From: a virus
Strand: one strand, 5' to 3'
IMG/VR virus record: IMGVR_UViG_3300021197_000864
Location: 1 to 64,000 of that record
Length of the DNA: 64,000 nucleotides
Shown: positions 25,394 through 34,444 of the stretch, piece after piece
Layout of the letters: every line of letters starts with the position of its first letter
How positions within the stretch are numbered: position 1 is the first letter of the stretch
Notes under the pieces: model-generated
Told to the model about the DNA's origin: nothing
Database searches by the model: none
Seen by the model: only the letters and a program-made list of their open reading frames with translations
Translations under genes and position numbers: made by a program

Positions 25394-28147
25394 TCACCTA
25401 AAGTTACCTTTCAAATAATATACTGCCTCTTCAGATATACCATGCTTCTTAGCAATACTCGACATTGAATCTAATTCAGTAACAATGGATTCTATATCAT
25501 TAGCAGTCAATTCTATCTTGTGCATATCATGTACATTATTGATGGCACTATTAACATGGTAAAAATTATCTAGTTTAGATATACCATAATACACTGGCTT
25601 ATTCAACATTTTTCTAATAGAGTCATGTGATTCTAATAAATTAACTTCAATATTACTTTTGATAAGTAATCCCTTGGTTGTTAAATTATCATAACTTTGT
25701 AAAAATGAAGCCACTAAGTTTCTACTTGCAGATGTACCTTCTTTAGTTTTACCATATCCTGACGAAGCCAATCCTGAATCTTTTGCTCTAGGATTCAACA
25801 AAGCATCTCCTTGATAATCACCTCTTCTTTTTCTAATATGTTTAACTAATACTGCCAAAGGATATAATTTATCGTTGTTATATTCTTTTGCTAATTCCTC
25901 AACAGGTGTACCATTAAACTCTACATCTATATTCAAATTATTTTTTTCCTTTATTTCTTGAAGTGCTGCACCAAACTCAATATCTATGTCTTTGGTATGT
26001 TGTGTTTCAAAAATTAAATCTAATTGTTTAGCGGCAAGTTCCATTTTAGATTTTATTCCTGATAATCTTGAGCCGGGTGCAACATTCCCAATCTCTTCTA
26101 ATAATTCAGTTAATCTTGTCAATGCCTTAACTGATAATGTTGCAGTACCCATTTCAGCATAACGCGCTAATAATGTTGTGAATGCAGTAGGTTCTTTTCC
26201 TTCCTGAGACATGAAAAAGTCCATCACCTTATTAGTTACATATTCAGGTTCATCATCGAAAGGCATATTTTCACTAAGTAATGGTCTAATTACATAATCT
26301 ATTAATCCATCAACATAGTCATCATACTCATTTTCAATTTCAGTCAAAACTTCCTTTAACTTAGTCCCTTTCCTTCCAGTAAATAAAGAAGAATATGTTT
26401 GTTCTTTTGCTCTTGATTTATCATCTTTACCAGTTCTACCTGCACTTGTTCTTGCGCCAGTAGGCATAGCAGCCTTTTCTGATGCAGTTCCCAAGTTTAG
26501 AATATCATACATTATATCAAAATGTTCTAATAATTTTTTATTTAGACCTTCTTTATTTTCTAGATTAAACTCATCAACTAATTTGTTTGTTAATGGGAGA
26601 TAATAGAAGTCCTTTACTTTATCTTCCGTAGCAAACTCTTCTAAATCATCTATGTAATTTTCCAATTTATTAAAATCAGAATCATTTAACTCTACATCTA
26701 TTTTAGTAGCATACTTTTTTGCCCTACGCTTCAATGATTGAATATCTTTCTTGAACGCAGCGACTCTTCCAAAAGCACCTTGTTCCCAAACATATTGAAA
26801 TAGTGGGTCAACTTCCTTTAGAGTTTTGAAAGATTCTATATCTTGGAATAATGCGGTTTCAGTTTTATTACCAAACGCTTCTCTAGTTGCTAAATCTGTT
26901 TGAGTTTTTGTAGATTGTTCTGCAAACTCAGGTTCTATCCTAACATCCATTGAATCATAATCACTCGCAGCAGAAGTAGCAGTATCTAATTCAATACTTT
27001 GAAACGCCTCTTGGTCTTTCAAATATCCTTCTAAAAAATCTCCTAATAATAATATTGCCTGAATACTTCTATCATCCTTTTCAATACGCTGCTTAGGTAC
27101 TTTAACAATATAATTATCTTCATTAGTTAAACGATTATCTTTGAGTTGTGCGATTCGTTGAAGAATGCTAGGCATATTCTCCTCAGACACTCTTTCACTA
27201 GAAAGATATTTTTCATATGCTTCTATAAACTCATCTTGAGAAGAAATATATTTTTCAAAATCAGAATGTTTCTTTTCCCAATAATCATATATCTTATCTC
27301 TTCTATCTAATGACTTTAAAGATAGAGAACCAACTAATAAATCAACACTTACTTTCTTAATATCCTCTTGCCCTGACACATTAATAGATTTCAATTTCCT
27401 AAGAATTGTTGATAGTCGTGTTTTCAAATGTGAATAATTATTAGTTAAATCTTCTAGTTGTGAAATATGAGCGTTTAACTTTACAGGGTCACTCAAATAA
27501 TTGTCCCTTCCTTCATCAGATAAAGATATTTTATTAATTGGAGTTTTAATTCCTTTGATTGCAGTTTTAACTGTAACACTTTTACCATCAAAGAGTAGGT
27601 TTCTTAAAATAGGTCTTAGAGTGTCTTTAATGATTGTATCTGTCGAGGCAATATCTCCGAAGGCAGCCTTGAATCCTTCTGATGAGGTTCTAGCATAATC
27701 ATAGAATAAATCCAACACTTTTCTTTTGGTTGATTCAGGAAATTTTGCAAACCCTTTGTATTTACTTATCTCATCTCTTACTGCATTTTTATACGATGTT
27801 GGTGAAAACTCTCCTGTTTCTTTATCTGCTGTACTTCCAAAAAATTTAGGATTAATTTTAATATCATACCCTCTAGTTATTTTACCTGCCATACCCATTT
27901 CAGGATTATCTTGTTTTTCTGCTAATAGAATGGCGAAGGCTAGGTTTTTAGCAGATGTAGTTTCTCTTACATGTTTTATAAAATCTCTTCTTATAGATTT
28001 AATATCAACATCTTCTTGTTCAGAACCACCTGTAACATAAGGCATTAATATTGAATTTAATGCAATAGTTCTACCTTTCAAAATTACTTCCATAACTTCA
28101 TCAAAGAAATCTAAATCTTCTAACCAAGTATCAAACTGCTCACTCAT
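25394..28147 (-). CDS. Very large helical protein, candidate internal virion protein
   Basis: The start is taken at ATG 28147, behind GAGGTGGAATCGG; a GTG five codons upstream would put this site inside the gene. About 917 residues, nearly all helical, highly charged and almost without Cys. The N-terminus MSEQFDTWLEDLDFF has a Trp in a similar place to the MSW motif. No enzyme signature. With the 554- and 449-residue proteins nearby it may form an internal core or ejection complex, inferred only from size, composition and place. Confidence 0.6.
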   Translation of the reverse strand: MSEQFDTWLEDLDFFDEVMEVILKGRTIALNSILMPYVTGGSEQEDVDIKSIRRDFIKHVRETTSAKNLAFAILLAEKQDNPEMGMAGKITRGYDIKINPKFFGSTADKETGEFSPTSYKNAVRDEISKYKGFAKFPESTKRKVLDLFYDYARTSSEGFKAAFGDIASTDTIIKDTLRPILRNLLFDGKSVTVKTAIKGIKTPINKISLSDEGRDNYLSDPVKLNAHISQLEDLTNNYSHLKTRLSTILRKLKSINVSGQEDIKKVSVDLLVGSLSLKSLDRRDKIYDYWEKKHSDFEKYISSQDEFIEAYEKYLSSERVSEENMPSILQRIAQLKDNRLTNEDNYIVKVPKQRIEKDDRSIQAILLLGDFLEGYLKDQEAFQSIELDTATSAASDYDSMDVRIEPEFAEQSTKTQTDLATREAFGNKTETALFQDIESFKTLKEVDPLFQYVWEQGAFGRVAAFKKDIQSLKRRAKKYATKIDVELNDSDFNKLENYIDDLEEFATEDKVKDFYYLPLTNKLVDEFNLENKEGLNKKLLEHFDIMYDILNLGTASEKAAMPTGARTSAGRTGKDDKSRAKEQTYSSLFTGRKGTKLKEVLTEIENEYDDYVDGLIDYVIRPLLSENMPFDDEPEYVTNKVMDFFMSQEGKEPTAFTTLLARYAEMGTATLSVKALTRLTELLEEIGNVAPGSRLSGIKSKMELAAKQLDLIFETQHTKDIDIEFGAALQEIKEKNNLNIDVEFNGTPVEELAKEYNNDKLYPLAVLVKHIRKRRGDYQGDALLNPRAKDSGLASSGYGKTKEGTSASRNLVASFLQSYDNLTTKGLLIKSNIEVNLLESHDSIRKMLNKPVYYGISKLDNFYHVNSAINNVHDMHKIELTANDIESIVTELDSMSSIAKKHGISEEAVYYLKGNFR

Positions 28148-29804
28148 CCGATTCCACCTCACTACTTTCTACTTTCTTAGTTGCTATTTTTAAATTTTCT
28201 AAGATTTTTATGGGTTCAGTAACACCTTGAACATTTACTCTATAATTATCTTCTACGACTTTTTTCATAGAATCATAAATTATTTCTCGCAGCCCTTGAC
28301 GTATCTTACTATACCCACCGTTATTAATTAGTTCTTTTAACATTAACTCATAATATTCATTTCTTTGTTCATTATATTCTTCTAAAGAATCATATCGTGT
28401 TACATCCCTTTTGAATTTAGTAAAATATGTCTTAAAGTCTTTTACCATAGGAGTGCCAGTGCTTTGATTTATACTATCTAACATAGGGATTAAATCTTTA
28501 AACAGCCTAAATCGTGTATTAAAATTTGTATATTTTAGTCTATTTATGTTCATGAATGTTTCTTTTAAATCAACATCTTCTTCTGTAAATAAATCAGATA
28601 AATGCATTAAATCATTTACAGATGATAGCACATAAACACCGCCTCTTAATTCCATAGCAGAAAAAGCCTTTTCTCTTTCATCATAAGCAGTTAACCAATC
28701 TTCAAAATCTTGAGCATCTTCAAATCCATATTCATCATATGTTTCGTTATCTTCTTCACTTGATAAATCGAGATAATCTTGAGCAGGTATTTTATTCAAA
28801 GTTACACTTGCAGATAACCTCCTTACATACTCTTCAAATTGTTTCCTCAAATCTACATCTTTAGCAATAGATTCTAGGAACTTATTATCTTGATATACCT
28901 TTTTATTTTTAATATTCTCTTTAGTGGTACTTATTATGTTACTCATTATTTTTCTTAATCCTTCAGGAGCGTCACTACCTCTCAACCCTTTCAAAGCCTG
29001 TTTAGTAGCAATTGATAGTTTGGTTTTGGGTTTTTGAAAATCTCTAGATTCTAGATTACCGGAAGAATCAATAGGTAAGTTTTTAGTTTCTATAATGTAA
29101 ATTAGAGTAGGTAATAATTCATTATAATCATTTCCAAATAGTTCTTTGATTTTCCCTACGGAAATACTATCTTCAGTACCACCAAGAATTTGCATTTTAT
29201 TTCTTTTTGGTATATTACTACTAGTAACAACTTTTCTCAAATATGCAATCATTTTTTGAGAATTAGGTCTAGCACTTATTGTATATGTATCGGGTGCAGG
29301 TTTATCAATTTTGTAAGTATTTTTCAGCATTTCATATGCTTGAGTTTGTTTTGCTTCGTCAAAATTTTTGATTGCATCAAACAATTTTGTTTTATTATCT
29401 CTTACATTCTTTACCCTATTTCTTCTTGTCTCAGGTGCTTCAGGAGAGTTAGACCAATTTGGTAAAGATTGTATATCTCCCGACTTAAACTTCTCTAATA
29501 TATCATCGAATAGACTTCCCTTCTTACCACCTTTTGCACCACCAATTTGCTCATTTGATTTAATACCTTTAATTGCTTCTAGTATTTTCTTAGCCCTATC
29601 ATCTACTCCATCAATTTCTCTAATCTCAGAAAATGATTCAGGATTATCTAAAAAATATTGTATTGCATTTATTCTACCTGTAACATTTGCCCCAACAGTC
29701 TCCGAAATGAATTTATCCATTTGTTTATCAGTATAGAGATTGACTAAAATTCTCATATAATCATTAGCAGTCTGTCTCGGAAGTGCTTTTACTAAATTAG
29801 TCAT
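28140..29804 (-). CDS. Large helical protein, candidate internal virion protein
   Basis: A 554-residue protein behind AGGAGAAGTTACA, highly charged and helical, with an acidic stretch near residue 355 and an acidic end (SSEVESDE). It overlaps the start of the 917-residue gene. The same style in three nearby proteins suggests a shared role or distant common origin, but no similarity could be aligned by eye. Confidence 0.58.
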   Translation of the reverse strand: MTNLVKALPRQTANDYMRILVNLYTDKQMDKFISETVGANVTGRINAIQYFLDNPESFSEIREIDGVDDRAKKILEAIKGIKSNEQIGGAKGGKKGSLFDDILEKFKSGDIQSLPNWSNSPEAPETRRNRVKNVRDNKTKLFDAIKNFDEAKQTQAYEMLKNTYKIDKPAPDTYTISARPNSQKMIAYLRKVVTSSNIPKRNKMQILGGTEDSISVGKIKELFGNDYNELLPTLIYIIETKNLPIDSSGNLESRDFQKPKTKLSIATKQALKGLRGSDAPEGLRKIMSNIISTTKENIKNKKVYQDNKFLESIAKDVDLRKQFEEYVRRLSASVTLNKIPAQDYLDLSSEEDNETYDEYGFEDAQDFEDWLTAYDEREKAFSAMELRGGVYVLSSVNDLMHLSDLFTEEDVDLKETFMNINRLKYTNFNTRFRLFKDLIPMLDSINQSTGTPMVKDFKTYFTKFKRDVTRYDSLEEYNEQRNEYYELMLKELINNGGYSKIRQGLREIIYDSMKKVVEDNYRVNVQGVTEPIKILENLKIATKKVESSEVESDE

Positions 29805-30457
29805 TGTAACTTCTCCTCCATCTTATTTCTAACATCTAACCAAACATCAGGATGATTTTGTGCTAATACTTCTTGCACTATTTGCATTTGTGCAACTATA
29901 ATTGTATCTTGCCTCTTATGTACAAGTTTACCTTTGAACTCCATAACATACTTTAGACTCTCTCTAATCTCTCTAGCAAGTTTAGTTAAACTATCAATAG
30001 ATTTTGGGTCTGTACTGCCTTCATCAAATAATGATTCTATCATAGTATCTAATCTACCAATGTTTCTTTCTAATGTTTCTATCTCATCTATTTCCTTCAC
30101 AGCAATTATATTTGCTGCGGATTGTTGAACTAAGGGCTGCAAATGATTTTTTACATGACGCACTATTTGTTCTTCTGAGCATCCTACAATTTCTGCGGCC
30201 TTAAGTGGAGTCATATTACCTGCATGTAATTGTTCTTCTAATTCTTTTCTAATAGGACTAACACATAAACCACACTTAGGATTAGATGAGTTAACGTATT
30301 CCCCCATATGATTTCTTTGGTGTCTAGAAGTTGTACCACTAGGCCAATCATATTCTCTATCTATAATGTCTGTACTAATATGTAATTCTTCGACTCTATG
30401 TTCAATTTCGTACCTGTCCTCATGATTACATAAGACACAACGCTTTCTAGTTACCAA
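29801..30457 (-). CDS. Probable terminase small subunit, zinc-finger and HTH
   Basis: About 218 residues from a TTG at 30457 spaced correctly from AGGTG; a GTG three codons upstream is the alternative. CVLC and CGLC pairs with His in between fit a zinc site near the N-terminus. Then a helix-turn-helix (KAAEIVGCSEEQIVRHVKNH), a coiled segment, and a C-terminal helical region (IVAQMQIVQEVLAQNHPDVW). This is the layout of small terminase subunits, which bind the packaging site and load the large subunit. The large subunit is about 6 kb downstream. Confidence 0.55.
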   Translation of the reverse strand: MVTRKRCVLCNHEDRYEIEHRVEELHISTDIIDREYDWPSGTTSRHQRNHMGEYVNSSNPKCGLCVSPIRKELEEQLHAGNMTPLKAAEIVGCSEEQIVRHVKNHLQPLVQQSAANIIAVKEIDEIETLERNIGRLDTMIESLFDEGSTDPKSIDSLTKLAREIRESLKYVMEFKGKLVHKRQDTIIVAQMQIVQEVLAQNHPDVWLDVRNKMEEKLQ

Positions 30458-30466
30458 ATGAAACAC

Positions 30467-30727
30467 CTATCTATTTTCTTTTGCTTTTTTGTTTCTAGCC
30501 ATTATTTCTGCTAATAAATCCGCTTCGTTTTTCTTTGTTCTTTCTGCCGCCTCTTCATCTTGGGGTAGTTTGGAAGGAGTAGTAGAAACTCTATCCATAG
30601 GTTTTTTGTTTTCTTTTTTCATTTCCCTTAATGTTTTGAAGTCATCTCCATCAATATCTCCATCCTTATCGGCATCTAGTTCCTTTTGTTTTCCTTTTAA
30701 TTTTAGTATCTCTTGCCACTTAGTCAT
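30467..30727 (-). CDS. Small EF-hand protein headed by MTKWQEILK
   Basis: The start is taken at the second Met (30727) because GAGAGGTTTAACT lies just upstream. About 86 residues: tryptophan motif MTKWQEILK, then a full EF-hand-type loop DADKDGDIDGDD (18-29) with Asp at positions 1, 3, 5, 7, 9 and 12 and Gly at 6, and a charged helical tail. Calcium binding is likely from the loop. It is coupled to its neighbours. Function unknown. Confidence 0.6.
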   Translation of the reverse strand: MTKWQEILKLKGKQKELDADKDGDIDGDDFKTLREMKKENKKPMDRVSTTPSKLPQDEEAAERTKKNEADLLAEIMARNKKAKENR

Positions 30728-30896
30728 AGTTAAACCTCTCATTCAAATATTCTTTTCTTGTGGAACACCCACAATCTACACCTGTTTTTTCTGAAACATA
30801 ATCAACGGCTTTTTTGATTCCTGTTTTTGTTGTGATTCTTTCAACGGTATCACCTAACCCTCTATCTTGTCTTTTAAGATATCTTTTCCAACTCAT
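30720..30896 (-). CDS. 58-residue MSW-headed protein (MSWKRYLKR)
   Basis: ATG at 30896 with GAGGGATGAGAA upstream; the stop overlaps the next gene. It begins MSWKRYLKRQD, continues with a helical segment (TGIKKAVDYVSEKTGV) and has a CGC triad. Its start matches the tryptophan-motif family, supporting that it is a real gene. Confidence 0.62.
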   Translation of the reverse strand: MSWKRYLKRQDRGLGDTVERITTKTGIKKAVDYVSEKTGVDCGCSTRKEYLNERFNYD

Positions 30897-30906
30897 TTCT
30901 CATCCC

Positions 30907-31443
30907 TCATATTCTATCTAACATCGTATCAAATTCTTTTACATCTTCAAACTCAAAATCTTCCATCATAAATAAATCATCTAAATAAGTTCTAAAATCT
31001 ATTAGCCGTTTAGCAATATCATTCAAAACTCTTCTCATTGCATCATGGTCTTCTTGATTCTTTTCAGTTCTAGGAGTTTTTTTAAATTGTTCTTGAATAA
31101 CCCTAATAGTATCAGCCACATTTTTCATATGTCCTTTTAATTCCTGCATTGCTTCTGTTGATAATTTTGCCTTTATCACGGTAGTTTCTTTACTTAGATG
31201 TTTTAATGCTTCTTGGCTCAACTCATAAAAATGATACAATTTTTTACTTTCACCCTCAACATGTTCTTTACCACTCATTAAAGTTCCATCAGGATGTTTA
31301 TGTGTTTCACCAATATACTGTTCTCCATCTTCAAAGAAATGTCTTTCGCCCTTTCCCTTTTTTACTTCGACTACCATACCATAGGTTTTGCATGGGTCTT
31401 CTCCACAACCACAATTTTTCTTAAGTACATTTTCCCAAGTCAT
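30907..31443 (-). CDS. MTW-headed helical protein with CGCG cluster
   Basis: The start is taken at ATG 31443, which overlaps the upstream stop (ATGA) and has GAAGGTGGT before it. 178 residues: MTWENVLKKNCGCG, then C at about 17, a short beta part with several His, and a helical C-terminal half ending in an acidic stretch. It carries the tryptophan motif. No family recognised. Confidence 0.6.
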   Translation of the reverse strand: MTWENVLKKNCGCGEDPCKTYGMVVEVKKGKGERHFFEDGEQYIGETHKHPDGTLMSGKEHVEGESKKLYHFYELSQEALKHLSKETTVIKAKLSTEAMQELKGHMKNVADTIRVIQEQFKKTPRTEKNQEDHDAMRRVLNDIAKRLIDFRTYLDDLFMMEDFEFEDVKEFDTMLDRI

Positions 31444-32531
31444 ACTACCACCTTCATTATAGTTCTCCAATCTTTAACTTCTCTATCATCACTTGTTAAT
31501 TTTTCATCTTCTTTGGGTTCTTCTTTAACAGGGGGTTTCCAACCTGCAAGTTTAGCCATATGATTAACCTGCCTTCTAGAAATATAAATATAAAAATCTT
31601 CAACAAACCCCGGAGTACCTTTAGCATTCAACAGTGTTTTGACTTTCTCACTTTCAGTATTATTTGCTACATTGATAGGAGTACCCATTAATCTTGTTCT
31701 AGCCCTAGTAGTAGCAAAGTTTCCTGCCTTTGTGGTGAACTCATCATCTCTAACCATAACTTTCATCATTTGTCTAATTTCTGAAATACCCTCATATGCA
31801 AACTTTGCCGCACCTGCCTGTTCTATTTTTACAGGAGCATCTTCTTCAATATGATGTACTACATCTATTATTGCTTTAGCACCTGCTGTAACAACAGCAA
31901 CTAACCCCGGTTTATTAAATGGTGAAAGACTTCCATCACCATAAATTGCTTGCCACATTGGTGGTGTAGCCTCACCCTTACTTGTATCCCACCAAGAATC
32001 ATCTGCTGCTCTAACACTTTCAACTTTGTTTTTATAGTCAGTTCTATATTCAATATAATCATCAGTTCTATAATGACCATATATTGTTTTCTTTACTGGT
32101 TTTTTAGTTCTAGGTCTAATACCTACAATACCCTCGAATGCAATATTTCTAGGATTCAAATCACTATCCGTTGCCCCATGTTCGTTTAACTTACCTATTA
32201 TCGCTTTAAACTCTTTAGATTCCTGTGGACTGAAAGTAGGTTGTTTCGCCATCCTTTCTAAAAGTTCTATCTCTTTAGCCAAACCCGGTGTTTCTTTTGG
32301 ACCTGAATTACCCATTATTCTACCATCAATACCATGTCGCATTAGAATATCATAAAGAGTTCCCTTGAATCTAGTTACACCCATACTTGCTGCTGAAACT
32401 CCTTTAGCGGCAGTTTTCCAATCATTAAATAATTTAGAAAACTCTTCACCTGAATACTCTACGCGAGATTTACCAGTACCCATTGAAATAACAGGTTCAA
32501 CTTTCTTTAGTGGTTTTTTTCTTTTTGCCAC
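31440..32531 (-). CDS. Unknown protein ending in the tryptophan motif (KDWRTIMKVVV)
   Basis: A 363-residue protein with GTG start at 32531 behind GGAGGGTAAAGC. Basic N-terminus, mixed alpha/beta body, and C-terminus KDWRTIMKVVV, which matches the W-x-x-I-L-K core at the ends of other virion proteins. It overlaps the small upstream gene by 35 bases. No enzyme motif seen. Confidence 0.58.
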   Translation of the reverse strand: MAKRKKPLKKVEPVISMGTGKSRVEYSGEEFSKLFNDWKTAAKGVSAASMGVTRFKGTLYDILMRHGIDGRIMGNSGPKETPGLAKEIELLERMAKQPTFSPQESKEFKAIIGKLNEHGATDSDLNPRNIAFEGIVGIRPRTKKPVKKTIYGHYRTDDYIEYRTDYKNKVESVRAADDSWWDTSKGEATPPMWQAIYGDGSLSPFNKPGLVAVVTAGAKAIIDVVHHIEEDAPVKIEQAGAAKFAYEGISEIRQMMKVMVRDDEFTTKAGNFATTRARTRLMGTPINVANNTESEKVKTLLNAKGTPGFVEDFYIYISRRQVNHMAKLAGWKPPVKEEPKEDEKLTSDDREVKDWRTIMKVVV

Positions 32532-32646
32532 GCTTTACCCTCCTATTAACAGTTTTATTATTAAAAAGAGGACTTGTAGCGGCAGAAGTAGTAGAAACTG
32601 TGCCTGTCATTTTTAATTGTTCAAACCAATCTGATAACTTTTCCAA
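32497..32646 (-). CDS. 49-residue protein with DWFEQLK motif
   Basis: A TTG start at 32646 with GAGGTGGTAAT upstream. It begins MEKLSDWFEQLK, another variant of the tryptophan motif, then a Thr/Ser-rich stretch and a basic tail (RRVKRGKKKK). The ribosome site and motif support it despite the TTG start and overlap with the following gene. Confidence 0.5.
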   Translation of the reverse strand: MEKLSDWFEQLKMTGTVSTTSAATSPLFNNKTVNRRVKRGKKKKTTKES

Positions 32647-32647
32647 A

Positions 32648-32776
32648 TTACCACCTCAATATACTTACTAGCCACCTCAAAAGATTTTTACGAGCCTTTG
32701 GTGGATTTAACTCAATTACTTCCTCTTCTTCAAATAAAGAGTTCATAAGATTGTCATGGTTGTGACATTCTAACAT
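32648..32776 (-). CDS. 42-residue small protein
   Basis: ATG at 32776, with GAGGGAG overlapping the previous stop; a TTG at 32785 is an alternative start. His/Asn-rich start, a run of Glu, and an end LLRWLVSILRW that may be a short amphipathic helix. Its end contains the ribosome site of the next gene, which suggests translational coupling. Confidence 0.42.
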   Translation of the reverse strand: MLECHNHDNLMNSLFEEEEVIELNPPKARKNLLRWLVSILRW

Positions 32777-32786
32777 CGAATCCAAT

Positions 32787-33473
32787 TTACTCCCTCTTAA
32801 TGGTATCTTTCCAATCTAATGATTTGTATTCTCTCATTTTATCCTGCCAAGTTTCTACATCTTCTATAACAAACTCATCTGATACATCTTTTGGAGGGTC
32901 AGGGTCAACAGCAGTTAAATCCTCTAATCCACCCATATCTTTTATTTGTTCAACAATTAACATATCGTATGCTCTAATGAAGGTATGTCCTACATAATTC
33001 TTAAACTCAGATGATTCTGATATTTGTTTTAAAGCATGGTTAATAAGCCGTTTTAACTCAAGTTGCTCAGTATTAGATAATTCCCCTTCCTTAACTTTTT
33101 GTAATATTTTTTCTTTTATCTTACCATCCATTTCTGCTGCTGCTGCATCAAATAGACCTATTTCTTCTAATTGTTTTATTGTTTCTGCACCTAAATCCTT
33201 AGTTGATGTATCTAAAGACATAGGTTCTTCATTTTCATCTAATTCTTCCATCTGCTCTTTAGCAGCCTGTAAAGAAAGGGTTAATGGTTCTCCTAGTATT
33301 GGTACAACGAATGAAACTAAAGTTTCTTCTGTTAGTCCACCAACAGTAAACTTATTGAAATCTTCTAATGCTAAACCCGATAAATCCAAAGCAGTTTCTT
33401 CTACAAATCCACCTAATCTATTGAATATAGGTAAGAAACCAGTAGAAGATAATACAGTACGATAATCAACCAT
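32787..33473 (-). CDS. Acidic helical protein ending in the tryptophan motif (LDWKDTIKRE)
   Basis: The start is taken at ATG 33473, behind a GTGGT site; a longer frame from TTG 33500 is less likely. About 228 residues, acidic and helical, with a short hydrophobic start. The end LDWKDTIKRE matches the tryptophan motif. No domain recognised. Confidence 0.55.
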   Translation of the reverse strand: MVDYRTVLSSTGFLPIFNRLGGFVEETALDLSGLALEDFNKFTVGGLTEETLVSFVVPILGEPLTLSLQAAKEQMEELDENEEPMSLDTSTKDLGAETIKQLEEIGLFDAAAAEMDGKIKEKILQKVKEGELSNTEQLELKRLINHALKQISESSEFKNYVGHTFIRAYDMLIVEQIKDMGGLEDLTAVDPDPPKDVSDEFVIEDVETWQDKMREYKSLDWKDTIKRE

Positions 33474-33533
33474 TAGACCACAACCCGCTATCACTAGCAA
33501 GCAGTCAACATTGGCTAAAGGATATAATGCTGC

Positions 33534-33680
33534 CTATTCTTCTTCCAAAATATGATACATTCCTAACCATTCTAAGAAAGCAACTTTCATGGGTTTTTCT
33601 GTATTCCAATTCTTTTTACCATCTATGTAATAGGGGTTTGAAAAACCTAATAATTGTGCTTCCCAATAATCCCAATCCAT
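33534..33680 (-). CDS. 48-residue Trp-rich small protein
   Basis: ATG at 33680, one base after the stop of the upstream paralog. Begins MDWDYWEAQLLG, a loose variant of the tryptophan motif, and contains four Trp. No separate ribosome site is clear; coupling to the upstream gene is likely. Function unknown. Confidence 0.45.
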   Translation of the reverse strand: MDWDYWEAQLLGFSNPYYIDGKKNWNTEKPMKVAFLEWLGMYHILEEE

Positions 33681-33681
33681 A

Positions 33682-34440
33682 CTAATTCCATTTAAATTCT
33701 ATATCCTTATAATGTTTTTTAATTTGTTTTAGAGCATCATCAATTCTATATTCCTCTATTGGCACACTCCCCCACTCAATTACACCTAATGTTATGCTAT
33801 TACTCATATGAAACTCATAGGGGTATTTATCTGAATGTATGTGAAGACCTTTTCTTTTACTTACACCATCTCTTAAACTTAAATTTACCAAATTTTCACC
33901 ATAATATTCTCTAGGGTCATAATATATTTCCCAATCACCAACCTTATATGTTTCTTTGATAAAACTACCACCATTGACGACAGTAGGTACTTGAGCAATT
34001 AAATCTAAAGCACGACAATAAACTTCTTCAGGAATTTGTTCTGCTTGTTTATTCATTGTGTATCTTGTTTCCTCTACTGTTATTGTTATTCTACTTTTTT
34101 TCTTAACATCTTTAATTTGTGCATTTGTACCAGTATTAGGATATATATAAAATTGAGATACAAAATGGTCAGGGCCACGTTTTTCAACATAACCTGTGGG
34201 AGATGGTTCTCTAGTAACGCGATAATATTCAATTCCTCCATCTTTCCCTTCATTACTAACTTTATCGAATATACTATTATCATCATACAGTGGGGTATTT
34301 TGTATTTTATTTTGTAGTGCGAACATTCTATCTTTACAGTCATCTTTATCTTCATCAGGTTTGTTTACATCAAAAGGTTTCACTTTGAACTTAGGTAAGT
34401 TAACTGTTCTCATCTCATTTTTAAGAATATCAAACCACAT
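33682..34440 (-). CDS. Tandem paralog 3 of the LPKFKVKPF family
   Basis: A 252-residue protein behind GGTGATTAT. It begins MWFDILKNEMRTV and then NLPKFKVKPF, nearly identical to the next two genes upstream, and further shares a KPDEDKDDCKDR stretch and an IPEEVYCRALDLI segment (about 160-172). The bodies between these blocks diverge strongly. Three tandem copies suggest duplication with fast divergence. Unknown family. Confidence 0.65.
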   Translation of the reverse strand: MWFDILKNEMRTVNLPKFKVKPFDVNKPDEDKDDCKDRMFALQNKIQNTPLYDDNSIFDKVSNEGKDGGIEYYRVTREPSPTGYVEKRGPDHFVSQFYIYPNTGTNAQIKDVKKKSRITITVEETRYTMNKQAEQIPEEVYCRALDLIAQVPTVVNGGSFIKETYKVGDWEIYYDPREYYGENLVNLSLRDGVSKRKGLHIHSDKYPYEFHMSNSITLGVIEWGSVPIEEYRIDDALKQIKKHYKDIEFKWN

Positions 34441-34444
34441 ATAA

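Noticed and set aside
25161-25397. A 78-codon frame overlapping the acetyltransferase gene on the same strand
   Set aside because: Out of frame inside the well-supported GNAT gene, with no conserved pattern.
29368-29736. A 122-codon plus-strand frame opposite the 554-residue helical protein
   Set aside because: Ser/Phe/Leu-rich shadow typical of the complement of helical genes in AT-rich DNA.
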